From assembly GCA_019279435.1 (NCBI GenBank), contig JAAALK010000080.1:28116778-28180777 (forward strand): 64,000 bases of DNA. Direction: 5' to 3'. Each line of letters opens with the position of its first letter. Position 1 is the stretch's first letter. The notes under the pieces were generated by a model. That model did no database searches. It worked only from the letters and a program-made list of their open reading frames with translations, and was not told the origin of the DNA. The stretch comes from Zizania palustris. Taxonomy: Eukaryota > Streptophyta > Magnoliopsida > Poales > Poaceae. Shown in pieces: positions 50,201 to 62,200 of this stretch. The translations under genes were made by a program, and so were the position numbers.

Positions 50201-53200
50201 GTCGAGTTGGATGAGCAGGCAACAGATTGCATGTTCCTCCAGATGAATTTGCGTCCCTTAAGGGCAACCTCCAGAAGGCCCAGAGAGCTGATTATGTTGT
50301 TGAAACGTTGAGTGTATCTAAGGTTGCCCCCCGCTTTGCTTTTGTTTCTTGGCGAACGGTAGAAGTTGAAATCTCCCACAAAGAGCCAATTTTCATGAGA
50401 ATGGATATTGAGGCCAAGCATCCAATTGACGAAGACGAAGCATTCAGGTTCATGACATGGGCCATAGACAGAAGAGAGCTTCCAGGAGTGGCCATTGTGG
50501 AGGGATGTGAAGCTAACCGTGAGTTGAAAGGTTGAACAAGAGACCAAAGCACCATGAAAGTGGGAGCTGTTCCATCCAACAAAGATACCTCCCGAGGAGC
50601 CACGAGAGGGGAAGAAGGCGAACTTGTTGAAGCGTCTTGGGGTGAAACACCGGACTGAGGGATCAAAAGCCTCCATTTTGGTTTCTTGGAGACAAAATGG
50701 AGATCAGGAGCTCGTTGAGTTTAGCTTGGACAGCAAGATGCTTATCAGGTGCATTCAGCCCTCGAACATTCCAATTGAGAACTAGCCAATCCACAGATAA
50801 TCCCATGAGGAGCACCCAAAATAAACAGAAAAGCAGCCAACAAAGAAAGCAAAGGCTGATAGAAGATAGCCAATAAGGCGCAACTAAGCAATATCCATAG
50901 AGGGCGTCATATCAAACATCCAATAGAAGGTAGCATAAATAGGTCCATAGATGCACCAGACACTAGGGGCACGAGAATAGCAAAATAAACTGGCGAGCAG
51001 AGCAGTTGATCCTTGTATTGAGTCAATCATTTCTAGGGTGTGCTGCCGAGGTTGCATTTGCTCCGGAGACCGGCAGGATGAGCAGATCATCTAAGCCATC
51101 ATTGGACATGAGAGCATGGTCAGTGACCAGCGAGCTATGAATACCGTGCAAATTTGTAGCAGTGAATTGAATATGCTGCATTGATAACTTGGGACAAACT
51201 GAACTAGACCTGGAGATAGCAATAAAGTCCTGGATGCTTGGGCAGGAGGGCAGAGCAGAACATCCGGTGGTATGTTGGTTCGCGGTTCCGAATCCCTGGA
51301 GCTTGTTTTAGATACGGGCGCGGCGGTGTAGACCATTGTCTGATTTTTGGCGCTGACTGCACAATGAGAACCTTGGACGTTGTCTTGTTGCGCTTGCGGG
51401 GGTAGACGAAGATGATTGGCCTGTTACCATGGGTAGATTGGCTAAACACATCTGCCTGCTACTGTTGAGGAGGAACAACAACAAGAGGTTGAACCACTTC
51501 CAACAGAGGAAGCGCAGCTGGAGCCGACACCAGGAGGGCCAGCGAGGTAGGCACAGGGATCGGCAGAGGAGCCATCAGTGGTGCCGGGCTGGATGACCAC
51601 CCGAGCCGCAGACCTGGCCATAGGCCCAATGGAGGAAACCCTAGAAATACTAGAAATGGCATCACTAGTTTGAGGAATGGCATCATCATCTATTGGGGCA
51701 TCAACAAGGTCAACCTCTAAGAGGTCCTCAAGAGCATCATCATGGTGAGCAAATAGTACTCCCTCTCTTTTCCTTGTTCAACAGGCCAATCCGTGACTCC
51801 TCTCTTTTCTCTGTTCAACAGGCCAACCCGTGACTCCATTGAGGCACAATGACCACTTTTCTTGCAGTCTCCACTCTGTTCCTCTTCAACCTGTGACTCC
51901 ACTGAACACTCTTTCCATCTCTCTCTCTCCCCTATTCTCTTTCTTTTCATCCCTTCCAGCATTTAGCCATCGCCGGCGTTACCCTCCACTTGCCTTCCAT
52001 TGCCGCCTGCCGCTGCCGCCCACCGGACTGACCGAAGTGCCGCGAAGCCAAGACATGAACTAGGTGAGGCCTTGGAACTTCCCTTCTTTTTCTTTACGTT
52101 CCAGTTGGCCACCGCCGGATCTGGCTCCCGTCGCCCGTAGTTCGTTGTATCTAGCCCCACCGTGCCCTCAATGCTCACGGCGGCGGCTTCACATGACGGG
52201 CACCACGTGATGCCACAACGGCGCCACGTGCCCATGGCGCCCGCCACAGACACTCAAGCAATATGGCGGTCCATGTCGAATTGTAAATTTCCGCCATGAT
52301 GATATGGCGACACCATAACAACTATGATCAAACCTAGGCAGGGGGAGGGGGGACAACATGGGCGACAGAGGAGGTCAACATGGATGCCGAGGCAGGGGGA
52401 GCGGCGAGGGAGGGGGGGGGGGAGAGGGCAAGGATGGTGACCACGAGAGCTTATCTGATAACTTCTCCATTGTTAGTTGTAGGTATTAGGTAAAGCAGTC
52501 ATAGTGCTCCCACCCAAAAAAAGCACGCACACACATATTGAAAGTTGAATTCATCTGGTAGAACTTGGCCCCTTGGATCGAAGATTGTAGGAGTGGGACG
52601 GTGGCTGATCGGCAACCAGGGCGCCGGGTGGTGTGGCACTGTCGATCAGGAGGTGGTGGTGGTGTGTGCCTGGGAAGGAGAGGGAAGTAGGGGAAACACT
52701 GGCAACTAATAGATTGCTCATGTCTGATTTATTCCATAGCCCTTAAGGGGTATTTATAGCCCTAATACAAATCTTATCTCTAATATGATAACTGAATTAT
52801 AATCTAATCCCTAATCTGATAACTGAATTAAAATCTAATATTTAATCTGAAAACAGAAATAACTGATAATAGATAAGTACTAATAGTTAGCCTCTTGGAC
52901 TCCTCTAGGGCCGGCGCCTCCCATAGGTGATGCCGGTTCTAACATCTCTCCCCGCCTCTTCAAACAGCTCGTCCTCGAGCTGTACTTCAGGATAGGCTTC
53001 TTTGAAATCTTGGAGCTGTTCCCACGTTGCGTCGGAGGCCGCCATACCTTGCCACTGAACGAGCACGTGCCACACGTCACGGCGTAGCTGCGCACGTAGC
53101 ACACGATCTGGTGAGGGCAGAATGCGACCGTCCAGTGTGGGAGGTAGTGCTGGTGTTGCTGCTAGAGGGACACCGCGGTGGGGCTTCAGCAGCCCGACGT

Positions 53201-56200
53201 GGAAAACATCATGAAGGCGGGCGCCCTCCGGCAACTGAAGACGATAGGCGACCTAGCCGATGCGTTCCACGATCTGAAATGGTCCTGTGTAGCGTGGTCC
53301 AAGCTTCCCTTTTGCCCGTGGATCAAGTGACTGGGTTGTGCGATGAAGTAGGCGCTGCCAGACCCAGTCACCCACGACGAACTCCAAATCGCGATGATGG
53401 TCGTCGTAGTATCGTTTGGAGAGCTGTTGTGCTTGAAGACGTTCCCGAACTTCGGCTAAGAAGACGTCACGCGTGCGTAGTAGTTTGTCCACTGTCTCCG
53501 TCCGAGCAGTGCCTTCTCTGTGTGGTAGTAGGGGCGGTGGTGGCCTGCCGTAGACGACCTAAAACGGAGTGGCGCGCAAAGCAGTGTGGAAGGATGTATT
53601 GTAGCAATACTCCACCCACGGTAGCCAATCCACCCATGCGCGGGGGCGATCTCTGGTGGCGCAACGCAAGTACATGGCGATCACCTTGTTGACGACCTCA
53701 GACTGACCGTCCGTCTGTGGGTGAAAAGCTGTGCTCATGCGAAGGGACACTCCCGCCATATTGAACAAATCACGCCATATGTTGCTTGTGAAGACCGGAT
53801 CCTTGTCGCTGACAATGGAGGAGGGAAATCTGTGTAGCCGAACCACCTCGTCGAAGAATGCCCTGGCGACGAAAGTTGCGGAGTAGGGGTGACTCAGGGC
53901 GATGAAGTGCGCATACTTGGAGAAGCGGTCAACGACGGTCAGAATCACGGACTTCCCGTGCACCTTGGGCAGGCCCTCAATAAAGTCCATGGAGATGTTG
54001 GCCCACACTTGTGAAGGGACCTCCAGGGGCTGTAGCAGCCCTGTTGGCTACAATGTCTCCGTCTTGTTGCGCTGGCAGGTGTGACAAGCGCGCACCAAGT
54101 CACGCACCAAGGTGCGGTCGCCCAGGATGTAGAAGTCACCTCGGAGTCGATGCAAAGTCTTCTGCATGCCCTCGTGTCCTACCGAGTGCGCCAAGGCGAG
54201 AACGCGGTGGCGTAGGTCGTGGGTTGTTGGTACGAAGATGTGTGAGCCGTGTAGGAGTCCGTCAACTGAGTGCCATGGCTCCCCAAGCTCGCCCTCCTGA
54301 AGTTGCCGAATGAGACCTTGTGCTTCCTCATCTGTCAAAGTATCCTCCCGAATCTCGTCCAGCATCTGGAATGACGTTCCTGAAATGGCAAGCAGTTCGG
54401 CTATATTGGCGTCGTGGCGGGAGAGGGCGTCCGCCACGATGTTAAGGCGACCCGCACGATATTCCACCGTGAAGTCGAAGCTGAACAACTTGCTAATCCA
54501 CTGATGTTGAGGCACGGTGGACAGTCGCTGGTCGAGGAGGAACTTGAGGCTATAGTGGTCGGTGCGGACGAGGAAAACGTCGGTGCCATAGGTAGGGTCG
54601 CCAGTGGTGTACTGCCTGTACTAAGCCGATCAACTCGCGCTCGTAGGCTGCCAATTTGATGTGACGCGCGACGAACGGTCGACTGAAGAAAGCAATTGGC
54701 CCAGCATCCTGGTGGAGAACGACGCCAAATCCTGCTCCTGAGGCATCACAATCCACAATAAAGGGCTTGTCGAAGATCGGCATCTGGAGGACAAGTCCCA
54801 TGGAGAGGGCGTGCTGGAGTGCCTTGAATGTGGAGGCCGCCTCGTCCGACCATGTGAACGAGTTCTTACGTAGAAGCCTTGTCAGTGATGCTGCGATGGT
54901 GCCAAAGTCGCGGATGAATTTCCGGTAGTAGCCCGCGAGCCCCAGAAAACCCCAGAGGCCTCGGGCCGAGCACGGTACCGGCCATGTGGTGACGATATCC
55001 ACCTTGTCGCTGTCCATCGCAACGCCGTTGGCGGTGATGACGTGGCTGAGGTAGTTGACCGAAAGTACACCGAAGGAGCACTTCAATCGCTTCAGATGGA
55101 GGTTGTGTTCTTGTAGTGCTTCCAGGACCAGGCAGACGTGCTGCAGGTGCTCAGCCCAAGATGTACTGTAGATCAATATATCATCAAAGAAGTCCAGGAT
55201 GAACCTGCGTAGGAAACTGCGGAGCACGTCATTCATTAAGGCCTGGAATGTGGCTGGTGCGTTGGAGAGGCCGAAAGGCATGACGAGGAACTCGAAGTGG
55301 CCATGATGGGTCCGGAATGTCGTCTTCTCGATGTCCATCGGGTGCATGCGCACCTGGTGGTATTCGAATCGTAGGTCGAGCTTGGTGAAGAACCGGGCGC
55401 CATGGAATTCATCGAGGAGCTCGTCAACCACAGGGATCGGGAACTTGTCCTTGGAGGTCCTATCGTTGAGGGCGCGGTAGTCGATGCAGAACCGCCATGA
55501 GTTACCGGCCTTTCGTACCAAGAGTACTGGTGCAACATATGGTGAAGTGCTAGGCCGAATAATCCCCTAGGAGAGCATGGTGGCTCATTGTCGTTTGAGC
55601 TCGTCCTTCTAGAGCTACGGGTAGCGGTACGGACGAACTGCCACTGGTGCGGACCCTGGTAGTAGGTGGATGCGGTGGTCATAAGGACGAGTCGGCGGTA
55701 ACCCGCGAGGTTCGGCGAACACCGACTCGTACTGGTGTAGCAGGCGGTCGAGGAGGGGATGATCAGGTGTTGCAACCGTCATATGTATCGCCGATTCCTG
55801 GCTGTCGATGCTGGGTGACCCCAGGCCCTTCCATTGGATCCGCCGGGATCCTTGCCAGAATGCCATGGAGAGGTTCTCGAAGTCCCAAAGGATGGGTCTG
55901 AGAGTTCGTAAGAACTCGATGCCAAGGACCACGTCGAAGCCTCCTAGATCAATGCTGAGGCAGCTGATGATGAAGTCTTTGTCATGGATGCGGATGGAAA
56001 CGCCGTGTGTCACTCCTTTGCACGAGACGCGGTCGTCGTTTGCCACGGCTACGCACATAGCATGATGGGTTGATGTGGGCAACTACAGCTGACGAAGGAC
56101 CCCTGCATTGATAATGTTGTGAGTAGAGCCGAGTCGAGGAGCGCTAGTAGACGTTGGCCGTGGATGTTGACGTGGAGATGCATCGTGTCCTCCGTATGGA

Positions 56201-59200
56201 TGCCTGCAATGGCATGTAGTGATACCACCGGCTGATCAGTGGCGTCGTCTGCCGCCATGTCGACGGCCTCCATGTCGTCCTCGTCGACGAAGTCCGAGAC
56301 CTCGATGTAGAACAGTCGTTGACACTTGTGGCTGCAGACGTAGGGCTCGTCGCAGTTGTAGCAGAGGCCTTGGCGACGGCGTTCACCTAGCTCCTGTGGG
56401 GACAAACGGCGGTAGGTTTGGGCCAGGGCCGGCAGGGTTGGCGGTACTGCTGCCGCTGGGCCTTGTGCCGGCTGTGGTGGGACTGCCGGCCTAGGGGGTG
56501 CTGGCATCGGTCGCTGTGGGGGTCGTGCTGCGTGGTGCTGCCGGTGACGAGATTGCCTCTACCCCGCGCTCATATGCGCGTGCCCATTGCATTGCTATTT
56601 GGAGATCTTGCGGCTGTCGTAGCTCGACGTCGACACAAATCTAATCGGGCAGCCCGCCCACGAACAGATCAACCTTTTGCACAGAGGATAGATCATGGGC
56701 TTGGCATAGTATCGCATTGAATCGTTCGGAGTACTCTTGCACTATAGAGAGGAAGGGTAGGCGGGCGAGTTCTGACAATCTGTTGATGCGAACAGCAGGC
56801 CCAAAACGCATGTGGCATAACTCCTTGAACCTGTCCCAGCTGGGCATGCCCTCGTCTTGCTCCAAAGCCTAGTACCATGTCTGGGCTGCTCCAATCAGAT
56901 GGTACGACGCAAGCCACACCCTGTCAGAGGCAAGGGTGCGTTGCCCACGAAAGAATTGCTCACATCGATTCAGCCATGCGAGGGGGTCTTCCGAGCCGTC
57001 GTAGGTGGCGAAGTCGATTTTGTAGAAGCGAGGGGGAACCATTGTCGTTCCGGCATCGCCGTCCTGGTACAACCCATGGACAGGAGGGATTGCGCCTGGG
57101 CTGGGCGGCCAAGCACCTCTTGCCCCCCTGGACATGGCCGGCTGGGTTTGTGTGTATGGCGCAGGGGCACCTCCCATGGCGGGATATGTCGACGGCAGTC
57201 CCGTGGATGGAATCGGTGAGGGTGAGTGAGGAAAATTAATCTGGTGGATGGGTAGGAGCGGAGGACCTGTAGTTGGTATGGTGGTTGGCCGGGGGGGGGG
57301 GGGCATGGGGCCGATCCCTGGTGGACCTGGCAGGAACGACGGAGAGGAGTTGCTCCCGGCCGTGGTTCCTGCTCCCTGCATGCCGAAGGGAAATTGGCTA
57401 TCCCTAGCCGCCAGGTACATGTTGATGCTAGCGACAGAGTGCACCAGTTCGGACAGCATCTTGGCGAGAGGTTCTGAAATTTCCTGGGTTGCAGTAGATT
57501 GGACGGGTTGGGGCGGGTCCTCCTCGTTGGAACCTGGCATATCTGATACCAAATTGGTAGAACTTGGCCCCTTGGATCGAAGATTGTAGGAATGGGACGG
57601 TGGCTGATCGGCAGCCAGGGCGCCGGGTGGTGTGGCGCTGCTGATCAGGAGGTGGTGGTGGTGTGCGCCTGGGCAGGAGAGGGAAGTAGGGGAAACCCTG
57701 GCAACTAATAGATTGCTCAGGTCTGATTTATTCCATAGCCCTTAAGAGGTATTTATAGCCCTAATACAAATCTTATCTCTAATCTGATAACTGAATTAGA
57801 ATCTAATCCCTAATCTGATAACTGAATTAAAATCTAATCTTTAATCTGAAAACAAAAATAACTGATAATAGATAAGTACTAATAGTTAGCCTCTTGGACT
57901 CCTCTAGGGCCGGCGCCTCCCATAGGTGATGCCGGTCCTAACATCATCACCTTCTTGTTTAGGTTGCCATTGATGTAACTTTTCTACTTGCAATACCGGT
58001 GCTTTAATTTTTTTGACTGTGCTGCAAAATTTTGGTATCTTCTGCAATGTGGTTGAACATTCCTGATTTCCCCTCTTGACATTTTATAGGTTCGTGTTGA
58101 AGCAGCTTTAACATTACGTGCTTTAGCAGAGGTTGATCCTACATGTGTGGGTGGTTTAGTTTCATATGGTATTACAACCTTACATGCCCTCAGAGAGACA
58201 TTATCGTTTGATAAGGTATAATAACACTTCTCAGTTTTCCATGCACATGCAATATTGTTTTAATCCTTAACTAGAAATTGTATACTTATATTCCTGATGC
58301 TCACTTTTTGTAGAATCCATAATATATAGTTATATCTAATGATATGTGTTGTCAGCCAACATATGCCCACTCTGTACCATTTGAGTAGTTGCTGCATTTT
58401 TATCAAATCTGCATGGAAAACCCCAAATATTAACGATTGCACTATGATGATGAAACCAATAATATTTAGCATATTGCGGGCTTGCAGTGTTACCTAATTA
58501 ATCCTGCGCTCTGGTCTAATTAGAGTCAGAGTTGGTTTCAGTTTGTAACAGCTAGAGAAGGCTTAGGATAAGCCTAAGGCCGAGAGTCCTAATGAGTCAA
58601 ATTAGAAATATTATTTCTATAATGAGTCCTAGGGAAATTATAGGTCTCTAGCTGTTTTTGCTAGCTGGATAACCGTCCTTGTTCGAGTAGGACTAGGATT
58701 GGGGTCTGCCGTGTCCTAGTAGGTTTAGGAGTCTGGCCAAACAGGGTGTGTTTTCTCTCCTATATATATGTACCAGCACTTGTTAGCCAAGACAAACATT
58801 TGTTTTCTGCCTTCTACTTCTTGCGATTTAGGGTTTTAGAGCTGACACGCAGAAAATTTTTCCTATAGCGCATAATGAATCTCTTCTACTGTTTACTTGT
58901 CAAAAAGAAGTACATCAGCTACTCAATGTGAACATGTTAATATAATCATTTTCTGCCAAAGATAATAATAAGCCATGTACAGTGAAAAAACTGCACTGTC
59001 CACACAACAGTGTAAGTACTTAAAAACTAGAGCACAGTGCTTTTGGGATTAATAGACCGGACCTTGTACGATTGTTTTTACAAAAGTTGACTCCCTCATT
59101 CGTCATTACAAGTTTAACAATTTAGTCCTGACACACAATTCCTATGGGAATATGGGATGTTATCTGTAACATGTTGTCTAGTTCTGGTGTACTCTCTCTT

Positions 59201-62200
59201 TTACTTTTTAGAAAATCTCTTTATAAATTATTTGCTACTTTTGCACTTTTTTGTGCACCACTTTTCAATGCTACACTTTTTACTGCTCTAACTTTTATCC
59301 TCTGGACAAATTTGGTTAAAACAGGGTAATAATCTGAATCTTGAGCTCGATTCCCTACATGGACAGGCTACTGTATTAGCTGCTCTTGTTGTAATATCGC
59401 CAAAGTTACTTCTTGGTTACCCTGCAAGGTTCATTTCGTTATATTTCTCTTTTATTTCTTGTAATACTTCCTGCATTCACAAATAGATGTTTTAGAAAGT
59501 GAGCAGTCCAACGTTGAAATCTTAAATCACTAACATATGCAAGAAAATTAAGATTTAATGTGAGAAAAATGACATTTGTAGATTATTCATGAAAAATACT
59601 TTCATGTCCTTATATTTTTTAATATTTTTTATGAATACACGATTGGAAAAAGTATGATTGAACATGTGCACTGGGGACTGTATTGATGTCCTAAACGACA
59701 AGTAAAAAGGAACAGAGGAGTGCCTGATTATAGATAAACAAAAGATGCAGTTTCTGGTCAAATATATCTATCCACCGTTCTCATTTATCTTCATAGCGCA
59801 TTCTTTCATTTATCCCACTTACGACAGGAAAAGTGCAGGATTAGTTATTGACTTAGTGGGTGTTGATTTCAAGATTGTTATCTTAGATGTTACTTGTTTT
59901 GTGTTGTTTTTAGGCCGCTAGCAGTGTGTTCTTTGCTACATTCTCATTGCATTTTTTCCAACTTTTATAAAGTTGCCCCAAAGGTGGTGTGAGCTGCTAC
60001 AATTCCTAAGCTTGATTAGTAACTGTGGAACCTATGTCAATTTTTTGTTTGGTTTGCCATTGGTGGGATTTTCTTGGTTCATCACTATGTTGCACTAGGC
60101 ACTCTCATTCTTTTGGCTGATGCACTGCGTGTTCTCTTATCTTGTTGACCATTCTTCACACTTTGCTAATATGTACTGGGATCATGTTTTGTCAAACTAG
60201 GACAATACCCCACACACTGCAACGAGTATAAAATAAAATGCCAGTATTCATGACTCCATAGTTTTAAATGAAAATAGTTATCCTCTAGTCTTAAACAACT
60301 GCATACATATAACCGCTGTTTACAAATCATCCGATTAATCACGATTAATCGCGATTAATCAGCCTGGTCGTTTTCTTGGTTCCGACTAGGTGCTCTGATG
60401 CAACTAGAGATCAGAAATCTAGTCATCCGACTAGTCATGACTAGTCGACCGATTAGTGGCATTTTGGCGACCAAGAGAGAGGGGCCACCGGCGGCGCGCG
60501 ACGGGAGAGGGAGGCGACACCGGCGGCGCGCGACGGTAGAGGGAGGCGACACCGGCTGCGCGCGACGGTAGAGGGAGGCGACACCGGCTGCGCGCGACGG
60601 GAGAGGGAGGCGACACCGGCGGCGCACGACGGGAGAGGGATGCGACACCAGCGGCGCGCGACCGGAGAGGGAGGTGACACCGGCTGCGCGCGACAGGAGA
60701 GGGAGGCGACACCGGCGGCGCGCGACGGGAGAGGGAGGCGACACCAGCGGCACACGACGGGGAAGGCAGGGGCCAACCATCAACGTCGCCACGTGATGGG
60801 AGGAGGGGCCCGACGACGGCGCACGGGCCACAACGGGTGGAGTGGGCCGGTGGCGGCGTGCCTTGAAATAGGAGGGGCCACCAGCGGCGCCAGCGGGAGC
60901 GTGAGGAGAAGGCGGCACGCAGGGGGAAATGTGTGGCGGCTGGTGGCTTGTGAGGGAGAGATGTGCGACAGCTAGCGGCTTGTGAGGGAGGGGGGAGATG
61001 TGAGGACTGAGGAGTGAAGCCTAGGGTTCAGTTAATGGGCTTGGGCTTTTCGATTTTATTTTTGGGCTAATAAGTAATGGCTGGAAATTTGGCTCATACC
61101 TAGAAATTTATTGTCATTATGTCATATACTATATAGTGTGTGTATATATATTATGTATATGTCATAAAATATATGGGATAATTAGATGGATGACTAGAAC
61201 AAACCAGGATCGACTATTCGTGATTAGTTTCTTGGTCGGTCCCATGGCGACTAGGTTCGACTAGGCGATTTGTAAACATTGCATATACCAATATCATATT
61301 GACTAGCACCTACATATACACATGCAGACAACACTCTGATTTGATGTAATATTGTCAATAAACTCCTACATAACTTTCTATACGTGACTATCATCTGCTT
61401 GCACGTTGCTATGTATTTAACAATTGTGCTACAAGATCTAAATTAAATTGAAAAAAATCTTTCAAACAACACATACTTATGTGCATATATAGATCTCGAG
61501 GGAGGGCGGGATGCACAACACACCATCTACCCTTTTTTAAATGAGTGAACATCCACAACCTCTGTGATGATTCATGTGAAGACAAAATACATCTGTCAGA
61601 AAAGAAAAGATAACTGACAGTCTGTCACGTTTATATTTCCCTCTACTGCTCTCCTCCTTGACCTGCTAATCTAAATCTCTCTTTCTACCCTCCTTTGTCT
61701 AACATTGTTCTTCAAGTTGTTGCTGTCTGGCCTCCCTTTAAAGGGTGTCTTTCAGACAAATGTTTAGCCCATTTATGTACTACTGTAGGTAACAGTTTAT
61801 AGGCTCATTCTTTTGCTGATAGAAATAATCCCCATTTCTGAAATATGAGGACTATTGATATTTTAATGTTTTGACCCTCATGTATTTCTTCTTTTGGTTG
61901 ATAAATAAATGTGCAGACTGCCCAAGTCTGTACTTGAAGTTTCAAAAAAGATGCTTAATGGATTCAGCCGAAATCCCGTGGCTGCTACTGCTGAGCGTGA
62001 AGCTGGCTGGTTGCTTTTGGCTTCTCTTTTAGCTTCCATGCCAAAAGAGGTATTAAAGATACTGGGTTCTGTATGTAAAATTTGTACGGATTTCCACGGT
62101 GATGATTCTTTCTGTGGCATGCATACAGGAGCTGGAAGACCAGGTGTTTGATGTTCTTTTACTATGGGCTGATCCTTTTACTGGAAATCCAGAGTCATAC

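Larger units (their letters stand above)
46893..52460 (-). mobile_element. L1-type LINE in SWEETIE intron 11, interrupted by hAT-like elements
   Basis: A 14-bp direct repeat, ACTTCTCCATTGTT, flanks it (46879-46892 and 52461-52474). A T run at 46890-46897 is its poly(A) tail, so it reads on the minus strand. Recognisable parts in order: ORF1-like sequence (about 51700-50810), endonuclease starting at 50806 (LNWNVRGLN, SSGGIFVGWN, WLFVGDFNFYR), reverse transcriptase pieces (49610-49480 and 48687-47970) and a zinc-binding tail (47307-46893). Frameshifts and stops are frequent. It is broken at 48696-49465 and 47316-47961 by elements with clean 8-bp duplications, and near its 5' end by a third hAT-like end at 52326. 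It is dead. Confidence 0.85.
52556..57943 (-). mobile_element. Ty3/gypsy chromovirus 2 in SWEETIE intron 11
   Basis: 5388 bp with two 389-bp LTRs (52556-52944, 57555-57943) flanked by TCATC (52551-52555, 57944-57948). On the minus strand: primer site TGGTATCAGA, Gag (57552 to about 56640, one stop after TWY), a zinc knuckle CYNCDEPYVCSHKC (56507 on), a damaged protease, RT and RNase H (55521-54550, FFDDILIYS and VDCDASGAGFG), integrase zinc finger and core (54515-53559), a chromodomain tail (53234-52905) and a purine-rich GGCGGGGAGAGA tract. Several stops make it inactive. About 15 differences between the LTRs were counted by eye. Size and chromodomain suit the Reina lineage. Confidence 0.92.

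Noticed and set aside
60476..60770. CRISPR-like array
   Set aside because: The repeats are contiguous with no unique spacers, and the DNA is a plant nuclear genome.
60355..60918. 187-codon repetitive Arg/Pro/Ser-rich frame
   Set aside because: Generated by the 32-bp tandem array and its rotating frames, not a protein gene.
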